Shown here: one piece after another, positions 25,520 to 35,287 of the stretch
Layout: every line of letters starts with the position of its first letter
Numbering within the stretch: the first letter of the stretch is position 1
Source: Dryas octopetala
Lineage: Eukaryota > Streptophyta > Magnoliopsida > Rosales > Rosaceae
Length of the DNA stretch: 64,000 bases
Direction of reading: 5' to 3'
NCBI GenBank assembly: GCA_963921425.1
Contig: OY992832.1
Location: 4,278,001 to 4,342,000, forward strand
The notes under the pieces: model-generated
Seen by the model: the letters and a program-made list of their open reading frames with translations, nothing else
The model's database searches: none
What the model was told of the DNA's origin: nothing
Made by a program: the position numbers and the translations under genes

Positions 25520-26301
25520 CGTTGAGACAAAAATTTCACACTAAAAATGTGAGGATCTGTATAATACTATATAAGGGTTTGAGCTATTTTTTGTAGAATA
25601 ATATTTGGTCACCCTTTAGGGTACCTCAAAGTCATCTCACTCATTCAAATTTTAATTTTGGTAATGTCGGTGTATGATCAGAACCGTTCACTTTTTAAAT
25701 CACATATTATAGATCATTTCTGTAAAAAATCAAATCAATCGGAAATCGTTTGATTATATAACTGTTGTTAATTAAATAGAAAAAATATATGATTTTCAAT
25801 TAAAGAGTAATTTTTTTACCAAACTGTTGATTTTTTATTTATTTAATCAACATTAGTTATATACCCAAACGATTTCCAATTGAGTTAATTTTTTGTAAAG
25901 AATATCTATAATAGGTGATCTAAAAAGTGAACGGTTCCGATCATGCGTTGGCATTGCCGAAATCAGAATTTGGGAGGGTGTGGTGACCTTGAGATACCCC
26001 CAAGGGGTGACCCAAGTATTGTTCTTTTTTTATTGCTAATTAATTTTGGGATGAGTGCCTAGATTTTTTCATAGTATTAGAGTAGGCTATCCATATGTTA
26101 AACCCAGTCAACGGCCACACGTGCTCTCACGTTATCCAATATAAATTGTCTATGTGTTAGGCTTAAGTGATGCACATGCGAGGATGTGTTGAGAAAAAGA
26201 TTTCACATTGAAAATGTGAGGCTTTACCTAGTGACTTATAAAAGTTTGAGCTACTATTTTTATTGTCAATTGGTTTTGGAATGTATGCCTAGATTTTTTC
26301 A
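25520..26301 (+). mobile_element. Decayed TRIM-like element interrupted by a MITE
   Basis: 5' LTR remnants 25520-25594 and 26026-26071 match a 3' LTR at 26187-26301. All share the words ttgagacaaaa/ttgagaaaaag, atttcaca, aaaatgtgag and gcctagattttttca. A degenerate primer-binding site TAGTATTAGAGT (26072-26083) follows the 5' LTR. The internal part (26072-26186) contains acggccacacgtgctc, also found in the internal part of the 23.2-kb array, so the two are related. Flanks aaatg (25515-25519) and gaatg (26302-26306) form a 4/5 matching target duplication. Confidence 0.8.
25595..26025. mobile_element. Long-TIR MITE (about 431 bp) nested in the TRIM LTR
   Basis: The ends AGAATAATATTTGG and CCAAGTATTGTTCT are imperfect inverted repeats. 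Similarity between the arms continues for nearly 200 bases each side: GAACCGTTCACTTTTTA at about 25682-25698 is the inverse of the segment near 25926-25940, and GGAAATCGTTTG (25740-25751) is the inverse of CAAACGATTTCC. It interrupts the LTR exactly where the intact 3' LTR is continuous. T-rich flanks (attttttgt / tttttattg) may be a degraded 8-9 base target duplication, which would suggest a Mutator-type origin. No coding capacity. Confidence 0.85.
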
Positions 26302-27696
26302 GAATGCAAACTATTTTTTCCTATTCTGATTATGAAACTATTGTGGAATGAAAATTATAAAATATAAGTAAAAAAAGAAAAGTAGGTACCATTTTTCTCA
26401 TAAAATTTAGCTAATGAAGCTTTGTCTCACTTATTTCCATAGCTGAATAGTTGATGCTAAAACTAAGAGGGCTTTGTGTGAAAATTAAAATGAATCTCTT
26501 TTTTATATATAAAACATAAAAAGAATAAAAGATCATAATTGTTACTTGGTCTACTATTTTGCATTACAGTAATGCTACACTTACTACATTTTTATACCAC
26601 AATTTCATACCATCTTACATGACATTCATACATTGGACACTAAAAATTAAAAAATAAAACCTAAAAAAGAAAAAGGAAATGTCCTTCCAGTAAAGTAATG
26701 ACACATCAGGTGGGATACAAATGTGGGAAAAAAAATGTGGGACAACTAGCATTATTGTTTGCATTATTAAGAAAAAATCTATTCATTGTTGAAGTTTGTA
26801 GTTTTAGTGACCAACTTGAGAGTCTGAATTTAATTTACCCTCCCATAATATTGTTTGATTAAAAAAATACATATTAATAATGCTTGAAAAAAAGAAACAA
26901 ACAAGAAAAGAGGCCTATTAATAGATTGTTTTTTATTTGATGACAGTTATATAATTAAATGATTTCTAATTTAGTTTGATTCATTAATTGTTTGATAACT
27001 GTTTGATTAACTGTTTGTTTATTTAATAACGATTACATGACTAAAAGATTTTCGATTTAATTGATACATAAATATATGATCTTCAAATAATAATATAAAA
27101 AAAGAACGGTTTCAATTATGAAAACATACCGCAAAATGAAATTAATAAAATTGAAACCGTTCATTTTTTAACAAATTTCGAAATACGAGAAATGTTGATT
27201 GAAATTTTAAACTCAATATCTTAGCATTTGACAATTAGTGGACCTCAAAAGTTAAAATTATTAAAAAGTCCGTGCCAAAAGATAGTGGTGGGATAAGAAT
27301 TAATCTTTTCAGTACATAATACATATATAATTGTACGAGTGGAAAAATTAATGTGGTCTGGTATTCCAGATTTTGCTTCTTTTATCTTCCAAAGGTAACA
27401 TAGGGTTCTGGAAAATCTGATAAGTAGTAAGTTTGATAAGTAAGGCCAAGAGACTTAATTAAATCTGCTGTACACGGCCTAATTATACTGTTCTTATCTG
27501 ACTTTCAGAGATCCTTTCAATTAATTCATAAATACTAAGTTACAACAGAATTTGTGGTGGTACCTATAATCTATGCCTTTTCACAATAGGGGAAAAGTCT
27601 CATAATGCCAGAGAAAATAAAGCAAATCTTAAATTTTTGAATCCCAACATCATGCAGCAGTATTGCATTTCTTTACAAGACAGGTATTTCTGTGAC
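26302..27696. other. Intergenic region with a decayed inverted-repeat relic
   Basis: AT-rich. A perfect 14-base inverted repeat GAACGGTTTCAATT (27104-27117) / AATTGAAACCGTTC (27149-27162) with a 31-base loop resembles internal motifs of the MITE at 25595-26025 and may be a related fragment. The last few hundred bases should contain the ATS3 3' UTR. No gene recognised otherwise. Confidence 0.5.
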
Positions 27697-28501
27697 TTAG
27701 TTTTGATGCACTGATAATTTTCTCATAGGTTTCTTTACAAACACTTTCCTCTTGTGTTTGATCCCAAAGGGAGTGACCTCCTTGTCACACACATCAAAAC
27801 CATGCCAAGCACGGCGAGGCAGGTACCGGCGAAAGTAGAAGTAATCAGAGCTGAGATGAGAGTGAGACCCCTCCAAAACATGGACCTGAGCAAAACCAGG
27901 TCTCCAATCATCAGTGCCTGCCAATTTGAGATAGAGGTAGCAGATGGGTGAGTCCACACATTGACCCTTCACTTGGAACTGATCCACCACGCAAGCTTGG
28001 AATGGTTTTCTAGGCACATCGTCAAGGACATCAGGCTCTATTGGATCCAACCTTCTTTTGTGCTTGGAGTTGAGGTGCCTCACCACAATGTCATTAGAAT
28101 TTGTGTCACCAAATCTTAGGCTGATGTGGTTTGAGGTTTCAGCACCTTTGGTGCATGTTGTTTCAACTGTAACTGCGTAGGTACAATTTTCCTGCAATGT
28201 GCAAAGCGATATGATTTTTCAAGGAGTTAGAGGAAATAACATTCCAAAGAATAATGTTAAATATGTATTGTATTTACTGACCACATTACTAATCACATTT
28301 ATGATTTTATATGATATGCACAAAATATCAACATATATGTGGCTAGTAAGTTCATGATCACCTTTTTTCTTTTCTGTTTCATAAAAAAAATAAATATATG
28401 ATCACCTTCTTTTTTGGTGCCATACTTTCAGTTCCGGCAAACAAAGCAAGCAAAACCACACAGCATGTTAAGAAGGATCCTCTAAAATTCTTTGTTGTCA
28501 T
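27697..28501 (-). CDS. ATS3: ATS3-type embryo-specific protein with PLAT/LH2 domain
   Basis: Secreted or endomembrane protein of the ATS3 family (plant single-PLAT proteins). Arabidopsis ATS3 is embryo-expressed and related PLAT proteins act in stress tolerance; biochemical role unknown. Two exons: 28501-28406 (32 codons) and 28191-27697, joined in phase 0 (donor AAG/GTGATC, acceptor TTGCAG/GAAAAT), giving 196 residues. Residues 1-26 form a signal peptide (MTTKNFRGSFLTCCVVLLAL, then FAGTES). The PLAT domain starts at ENCTYAVTVETTC. It shows a Cys-rich core (CTYAV, TTCTKG, FQACVV, GQCVDSPICYLYL) and the typical DDWRPGFAQVHV and SSDYFYFRRYLP. A basic tail (KHKRKVFVKKPMRKL) is longer than in compact family members. 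The annotated start is the first ATG before the hydrophobic segment. Confidence 0.9.
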
Positions 28502-28657
28502 TGTCCTTTTGAGCTCTCAAACACATAAAATCATTGCCCCAACAACCCAAGTATCATATATGTTCGTATTTATCTATGTATGCGATTTATAGACTCACTG
28601 AAAGCTCTAAAGCTTCATTCTTTCCTTGGCATACTTAAAAAGGTATATTCTTAATAA

Positions 28658-28678
28658 GCTTTATATATATATATATAC
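28658..28678 (-). promoter_or_regulatory. Candidate TATA box of the ATS3-type gene
   Basis: A TATATATATATAAAG stretch on the minus strand, about 160 bases upstream of the ATG. Position fits a TATA box with a 5' UTR of about 130 bases. A simple (TA)n repeat is the alternative reading. Confidence 0.4.
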
Positions 28679-29699
28679 TCTTCCACTTTTGTGTACAATT
28701 AAACATATATGTGGAGGAGGTTCCTTCACTTTTACTTATACCATCTGCTTTATCAGGGTTGATTTCCCGGCTATTAGAGCAAAGCATCTTTTATTAGTGC
28801 TAATATCCTTAACTTATATCTTGATACAGTTCACACTAAAAGGTAAAAGGTGACTAATTTGGGATTTTTATATCTTTGTGCAACACCTCACACTTTACGC
28901 ATTCAAGTGATTAAGTTGGGGACAATATCAGTGTAATATGAGGAGCGAAAAGACATGGGCTACTAACATGTGAAATTAAGAAGTAATGAGATACTTCTTA
29001 TAAAAAACTTGAATGATAATAATAATTGTTATTATTATTATTATTAGTAATAAATATTAATATTGTTAATTAAGAACAAGAAAAAAATATTTATATATAA
29101 TACAAGAAAAGAAAAGGGCTCGAAAAGAAAAGAAAAAAGGACAACTATGTATATATATAAAAAATACAAGAGAGAATGAGAATGAAGTTTGATACATTTA
29201 CCTGTCAACTTGTGACATCTAATGAAGCTCCTATGTGCTTGAGCATGTCTGATCACACGTCAAAGGAGAGTACACAGTAAGGAGAGCAGTAGGTGCAACT
29301 ACAGCTCAATCTTTAATTTCATCCTTCTATTTTGATTTCTATTTGTATGAACACGTACTGGAGAATATGTGATATTCAATCTTCTCCCAACATCATAATC
29401 AAATTCTGATTGGGGACTACGACAGCTCCATAGCAACCTGTAATCTGCTTAGTCAGTTGTCACTAATAAGATTAACGACTGACAAAGGTGCATGCAGTGG
29501 ACAAATGTCATCTGTTAACCTTCGCTTCAAGTCTTCAATTACGTTAAATACATTAGAAAAGTAAGGGGAAGATTTCTCCCTTATTAGAAATGAATATGTA
29601 TAAAATGAACTAATAACAAATTACTTATAAACTCAATTTTTGAAAGATTATTAACTGAAAACCCAACCAAATAAAAAATTAAGTTTCAGTTCAATCTGT
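28679..29699. other. Intergenic, no gene seen
   Basis: ATS3 upstream region and AT-rich spacer, including an ATT/ATTATT-rich patch at 29018-29060. No open frame with recognisable product. Confidence 0.5.
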
Positions 29700-29708
29700 C
29701 CATGTATA

Positions 29709-29945
29709 TATGCAGACGCGGAGCCAAAAAATTACACTACCGAGCGCTCAGCATGGCACTAAGGGCTCGAAAGCCTACCGAGAACTCGGTGCATGCAAAT
29801 GCATTTTTTTGCTTGGAGATGCATCCTTTTTTGCTTGGAGATGCATGGTTTTGCTTGGAGATGCAGGATTTTGCTTGCAAATGCACAAGCAAATGCACAC
29901 GCATCTGCAAGCAGCCGATGATTCACCGACCACTCGGTGTACAAT
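29709..29945. repeat. Short tandem repeat bounded by CCGAG/CTCGG palindromic words
   Basis: The word gcttggagatgca begins at 29811, 29833 and 29853, and a variant gcttgcaaatgca at 29873, so the period is 20-22 bases. It is bracketed by accgagcgctcag (from about 29730), the palindrome ccgag-aa-ctcggt (29779-29791) and accgaccactcggt (29926-29939). The opening word accgagcgctc recurs in the 47.3-kb repeats. Probably a small non-coding transposon or satellite-like element; class unknown. Confidence 0.65.
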
Positions 29946-30105
29946 TTGAGTTTCTACTTAAGTTATCGATTGGCTGAAATTTGGCTTAACTTTCTTTCAT
30001 ATTTTGTGGCATTGTATGTGCAGGATCATGGCTGGTGCAAATAATTTCCTCATAATTCATTAATTCCCTCACTTTTCACTGTACTTGACAGCATGCAAAG
30101 AGTAG

Positions 30106-30303
30106 TTGTATATGAATTTTCCCTTTTCTCATAGACTCATAGTTGTTGCTAAGCCTGGAAAGTATTATACAAGTCAAAGTCACGTCCATTTTGAGTTCAA
30201 AAGATACACAAGGACGTGGAAATACTTAGGAAAGGTTGGACTTGAAAGGAAAGGAGGTCAACAGAAATTGATTGTCTTTGACACCACTCTAAAGCTGTTC
30301 TAA
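30106..30303 (+). other. Conserved small open frame in the laccase A upstream region
   Basis: A 65-codon open frame whose downstream part (from VVAKPG through YYTSQSHVHFEF to FDTTLKLF and stop) is repeated in frame upstream of laccase B at 34862-35047. The indel between copies is three bases and keeps frame; I count about two silent and two replacement differences. Not recognised as any family. It may be only conserved promoter DNA. Kept as a candidate, not as a gene. Confidence 0.25.
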
Positions 30304-30386
30304 CAACCACATCCTATTAAAATACCCAATTCATGAAGCCCTTGTAGTTTTCTCCTCTATAAACTATTATTCATATTTCCATGTCC

Positions 30387-30432
30387 ACCTAATTAATCGA
30401 CCAAACACTCTTTTCTCACCTCTATATATAAA
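30387..30432 (+). promoter_or_regulatory. Core promoter of laccase A: two MYB46-type elements and a TATA box
   Basis: ACCTAAT (30387-30393) and ACCAAAC (30400-30406) both fit the secondary-wall MYB consensus ACC(A/T)A(A/C)(T/C). TATATATAAA at 30423-30432 lies 120 bases before the ATG. The arrangement is kept at laccase B. Control by MYB46-class factors is inference from the consensus. Confidence 0.65.
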
Positions 30433-30551
30433 CAAACCCAAAAGCTTCCTTCAACACACACTGAAACAGCAGCTTCAGTTTCCACCCATATCAGAAATAT
30501 CTCTCTCACAAGCTACTTTCTTCCAAAAAGCAAAAAGAGAGATATACCAAA

Positions 30552-33052
30552 ATGGGTTTTCCTCTTCTTTCATCACCAGCATTTCTTAGGCTCCTTTTTC
30601 TCTCTTTCACGGCATTGTGTCTCATTCCTCAGCATGCTCTTGCAAGCATAACCAGGCACTACAAGTTTGATGTATGTTCAATGCCACAAAGCCTCAAAGC
30701 GCGCGCGCGCACACACACACACATGTTATAGACAAGTTAACAGCATACATGGATGTGAGCTAGATATCTAACAAACGAGCATTACCCCTAAGCTAATATT
30801 GTCACAATTATGAAGTTAACACACACACACACACACACACGTGTTATAGACAAGTTAACAGCATACATGAATGTGAGATATCTAACAAGCGAGCATTACC
30901 CCTAAACTAATATTGTCACGTACAATTATGAAGTTTTGAGTTTCTCACATTTCTTTTTGGACTTCTTTATTATTGTCTTCTTTTAACAGTACTTTTCCAA
31001 TTATTTTGCAGATCAAACTGCAAAATGTGACAAGACTGTGCCACACAAAGAGCATTGTGACAGTAAACGGGCAGTTTCCTGGGCCTCGAATTGTTGCTAG
31101 GGAGGGTGATCGCCTCCTCATTAAAGTGACCAACCATGTCCAAAACAACATCTCCATCCATTGGTAACCATTAACTTAACAACTATTATATAATCTAAAT
31201 TGGGATGTAAACTAATTTTCTTTGAACCTGCAGGCATGGCATTAGACAGCTTCAAACAGGGTGGGCTGATGGGCCAGCATATGTGACCCAATGTCCCATT
31301 CAAAGTGGGCAGAGCTATGTGTACAACTTCACCATTGTAGGCCAAAGAGGCACTCTTTGGTGGCATGCCCACATATCATGGCTAAGATCAACTGTTTATG
31401 GTCCCTTAATCATACTTCCCAAGCGTGGTGTACCTTACCCATTCACTAAACCCTACAAGGAGGTCCCAATCATTTTTGGTAATAAATACTACACTATATA
31501 TATAGCAGTCCAAATGTAACTAATCAAGCATATGTATTTAATTTTCTGATCACTATTATATGCTAACAAAAGCTATGCAATTTTTATATATACTTAAAAT
31601 GCACAGGAGAGTGGTGGAATGCAGACCCTGAGGCAATTATTAGCCAGGCCTTGCAAACTGGTGGAGGGCCAAATGTGTCTGATGCTTATACCATCAATGG
31701 ACTCCCGGGGCCCTTGTACAACTGTTCTGCCAAAGGTACCAAATAACTAATGCAAATCAAATGATACACATAAAAACATGTTCATGATTTATAATTAATT
31801 TGATGCAGTACCACTTCAATATGCATATAATTTTGTCTATATGGCTGTGTTGGCAGACGCATTCAAGCTAAAGGTTCAGCCTGGGAAGACATACCTTTTG
31901 CGCCTAATCAACGCTGCACTGAATGACGAGCTCTTCTTCAGCATTGCAAATCACTCTCTCAAAGTAGTCGAAGCGGATGCCGTTTATGTCAAACCCTTTG
32001 ACTCCCAAACCGTTCTCATTGCCCCAGGCCAGACCACAAACCTTCTTCTCAAAACCAAACCCAATTTCCCAAATGCCACATTTTTCATGACTGCAAGGCC
32101 ATACGTGACTGGCCAAGGCACATTTGACAACTCCACTCTTGCTGGGATTTTAGAGTATGAATCCCCATCCAAAACCCACCACTCAACTCTCTCAATGAAC
32201 AAGCTTCCACTCTTCAAACCCCTCCTCCCTGCTCTAAACGACACGTCGTTTGCAACAAAGTTTGCCAACAAACTTCGTAGCTTGGCCAGTTCCCAATTCC
32301 CTGCTAATGTCCCCCAAAAGGTTGATAAGCACTTTTTCTTCACAATAGGGCTTGGGACAAACCCTTGTAGCCATCAAAACCAAACATGCCAGGGACCCAA
32401 TGGGACAATGTTTGCTGCTTCAGTTAATAACATCTCTTTTGCAATGCCAAACACTGCCTTGCTCCAATCCCACTTCTCTGGGCAATCAAATGGAGTTTAC
32501 TCCCCTGACTTCCCAACCAGGCCTATAGTCCCATTCAACTATACAGGGACCCCACTGAATAACACCATGGTGAGCAATGGGACAAAGCTTGTGGTGATTC
32601 CATATAACACTAGTGTGGAGTTGGTGATCCAGGACACTAGTATTCTTGGGGCTGAAAGCCATCCTCTGCATCTGCATGGGTTCAATTTCTTTGTTGTGGG
32701 TCAAGGGTTTGGGAACTTTGACCCGAATAAGGACCCTAAAAAGTTCAATCTGGTTGACCCTGTTGAGAGAAACACTGTGGGGGTACCCTCTGGTGGGTGG
32801 GTTGCTATTCGTTTTCTAGCAGATAACCCAGGTAAGTCAAGAAATTAAGAGCAGTACAATTTAATTAATTTTGTATGAAGCTTTAGACTAATTACTGACT
32901 TTTTATTTCATTGATTAATAGGTGTGTGGTTCATGCATTGCCACTTGGAGATCCACACCAGTTGGGGCTTGAAGATGGCTTGGGTGGTCTTAGATGGAAA
33001 GCTTCCCAATCAAAAGTTGCTTCCTCCACCAGCAGATCTTCCCAAATGTTGA
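30552..33052 (+). CDS. LAC17: Laccase A, LAC17-type multicopper oxidase
   Basis: Apoplastic blue-copper oxidase that oxidises monolignols with O2 for lignin polymerisation. Exons 30552-30671, 31012-31163, 31234-31478, 31607-31735, 31857-32831, 32922-33052 (120, 152, 245, 129, 975, 131 bases) encode 583 residues. The signal peptide ends near residue 31 ([13 protein letters not shown]). Copper ligand motifs are complete: HWHG near residue 90, WWHAH near 133, HPLHLHG at 484-490, HCHLEIH at 546-552. The position ten residues after the ligand Cys is Leu, a non-coordinating axial residue. The start of exon 5 is placed at the TGGCAG acceptor because it restores NCSAKDAFKLKV; an earlier AG (31808) would shift the frame. 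Many N-glycosylation sites. The family pattern ([40 protein letters not shown], ending [10 protein letters not shown]) matches LAC17 better than LAC7-like proteins. Tandem partner at 35288-37740. Confidence 0.95.
30703..30938. repeat. Direct tandem duplication in intron 1 of laccase A
   Basis: A unit of about 118 bases made of (CA)n, then tgttatagacaagttaacag, then gtgag...gagcattacccct and tattgtcac, occurs twice. The two CA tracts are at about 30711-30723 and 30821-30840. Laccase B intron 1 has one CA tract and one copy of the gagcatt(a/g)cccc block, so the duplication followed the gene duplication. Confidence 0.85.
31906..31926 (+). promoter_or_regulatory. miR397-type target site in laccase A mRNA
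   Basis: The 21 bases beginning aatcaacgctgcact pair with miR397a except at miRNA positions 6 and 21, leaving the cleavage centre (positions 10-11) paired. They encode the conserved LINAALND motif. LAC17 and sister laccases are known miR397 targets. The miRNA sequence is used from memory and no miR397 gene is in the window. Confidence 0.7.
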
Positions 33053-35130
33053 TGATGCATTCATGCATGTTTCACTCATCAGATCACACTTCTATTTCCT
33101 CTGACCACAACCCCATGTCCCAAGATTTTTGTAACCCATTTGTTATTCTTTGGTACCTTTTTGGCTTGATTGGTGGCCAGTAATGTTTCAGTATTCTAAT
33201 TTCTTTTTTCTTTTTCTTTTTTTATGCAAAGTTGAGTTAAAGTAAATTAAAGAGTGGGACAATGACAATAAGAAAATTTGATCTCTGTAACATTCAAATA
33301 TATCTTAATGTAAGAGGCCTCAAATTCAATAATGTTACAAGCAGATTATTAATGCTCTTCTTTTCATTTCTTGGAAGTAAAAGAAATTAAAAGTGGGCTG
33401 CAGCTAGCTATATTATCTCTGTTATAAAATGATAAAGTTATGGCGAATGGTTAATTCGTTTCGTTAGGCTTGTCTTTGCACGAGTATTCCAAATTTTCCA
33501 GTAGAGAAACCATCCAGCCCAAAGATAAAGCATTTATGCATGGGAAAGACAATCTCTCAAGGGAAAAAACATGAATTGGATGTCCATGACCTTGGAGAAA
33601 CAAACTTTCTTATACTAGATTAGACAACAATTAAATTGTAAAATCTTAAACTGCAAAAATTTGAACAACAATGTATATCAAGCTAACAATGCATACTCAT
33701 TAAATTATTAATTGGCACATCAATTGTCACACCATATAATCACAAATATGATCTCTCTTGTATTTCTAAATAGAAAGTTTATATTTCCCTTATGAAAATT
33801 TGACATCTTAGCACTGCAAATTTGGTGAAACTGGATTATTGCATCTGCAAGGACATGCCCGTGCAAATAATTTCCTCATAAGTAAGGAAGTTCCAGAAGC
33901 AGCCAAAAATTTGCGTAATAAGTCATGTGATCCCTTATATACAGATTGAAGCTTTGACTGTATTTATTTATTTATTTATTTTTGTTGAGAATCTCCTTTC
34001 CAGATTTAACCACAAATTACCTGAAGTTCCAGCTCCAACAGCATAAGCTAAAATTTCCTTAAACGTACAATGAACCTTGAATACATATCAGACAGTTCTT
34101 ATCACGTTTTGACCAAGCGACAAATTAAAGGCATCACTATGAAACAAGAACTTAACTGGAGCTTGATCTGTATCCTCAATTAAACCAAGAAAGTCATATG
34201 AATCCAGGATTGGTAAACATATATTCTTCCATAGAAGATAGTGATCATTTTGAGCTTTACTGGTACAACATTCACAAGGTAGTGAGCACTTGTTGAGCCA
34301 GAAGATTGTGTAGTCGAACTAGATCTGATGTTCTCCATCTCAAAAACCAACTTTTGAAAAAAATTACAAGTTGAAGACGATGAGATTCATCCTTGGTTAA
34401 GGATATAAGCTGTGAAGCATTGAGCCTAGATACAAAGCAGAAAATCAAGTAAGACAATGTTTGTTTACTGAGAAAGTAGAGAGATTGTGCGTGCTTGAGG
34501 CAAATAATTTTCTGATTCCAATTAACAGTAACACATTACATAACATCAACCTCTTATACATTAAGTACCAGCTTTACATGGTTTAACAACTTTAATTAAC
34601 TACTACTTGCTGTTTAACCAATCTCTACATGAAAGCTGTCAGCTGTATTCTCTAATGGCTGAGTCTAGTTGAGTTGGTTTTAATCAAACTTCTTTTACTG
34701 TGACGTACTCTTGCTGAGTGGTTGCTATGTTTGCTATCTTAGATGGTTTTGATGGCTGACATGGTGATACAATTAAATTTATTTATTCCCTCACTTTTCT
34801 ATGCACTTGACAGCATGCAAATAGATATATATGAGTTTTCCCTTTTCTCATAGACTCATAGTTGTTGTTGCTAAGCCTCATGGTTGTTGCTAAGCCTGGA
34901 AGTAAGTATTATACAAGTCAAAGTCACGTCCATTTTGAGTTCAAAAGATACACAAGGACATGGAAATACTTACGAAAGGTTGGACTTGAAAGGAAAGGAG
35001 GTCAACAGGAATTGATTGTCTTTGACACCACTCTAAAGTTGTTCTAACAACTGCATCCTATTAAAATACACAATTCATGAGGCTCTTCTAGTTTTCTCCT
35101 CTATAAACTATACTTCATACTTCCATGTCC
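33053..35130. other. Spacer between the two laccase genes
   Basis: Begins with laccase A 3' UTR and ends with the duplicated laccase B upstream flank (from about 34783), including the second copy of the small open frame (34862-35047). The middle, 33351-34780, is single-copy AT-rich sequence. At 33864-33882 it repeats the words tgcaaataatttcctcataa found at 30038 upstream of laccase A. The upstream duplication therefore may once have started there and been split by about 900 bases of inserted DNA. No gene recognised. Confidence 0.55.
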
Positions 35131-35176
35131 ACCTAATTAATCGACCAAACACTCTTTCCTCAACTCTATATATAAA
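35131..35176 (+). promoter_or_regulatory. Core promoter of laccase B: two MYB46-type elements and a TATA box
   Basis: ACCTAAT (35131-35137), ACCAAAC (35144-35150) and CTATATATAAAC (35166-35177) keep the order and spacing seen at laccase A. The ATG follows about 115 bases later. Confidence 0.65.
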
Positions 35177-35287
35177 CGAACCCAAAAGCTTCATTCAACA
35201 CACACTAACAGAGCAGCTTCAGTTTCACCCATATCAGAACTATACCTCTCTCACTAGCTAGCTTTCTTCCAAGAGAGATATAGCAAA

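Noticed and set aside
29800..29900. Regularly spaced short repeats that could look like a CRISPR array
   Set aside because: This is plant nuclear DNA. The repeats are 13-22 bases with no unique spacers, so they are an ordinary tandem repeat. The same applies to 41505-41646.
31841..31856. Upstream extension of laccase exon 5 (and 36528-36543 in copy B) as coding sequence with its own start
   Set aside because: The acceptor TGGCAG at 31851-31856 restores the conserved NCSAKDAFKLKV joint and the exon phase. The extension is intron 4 sequence.
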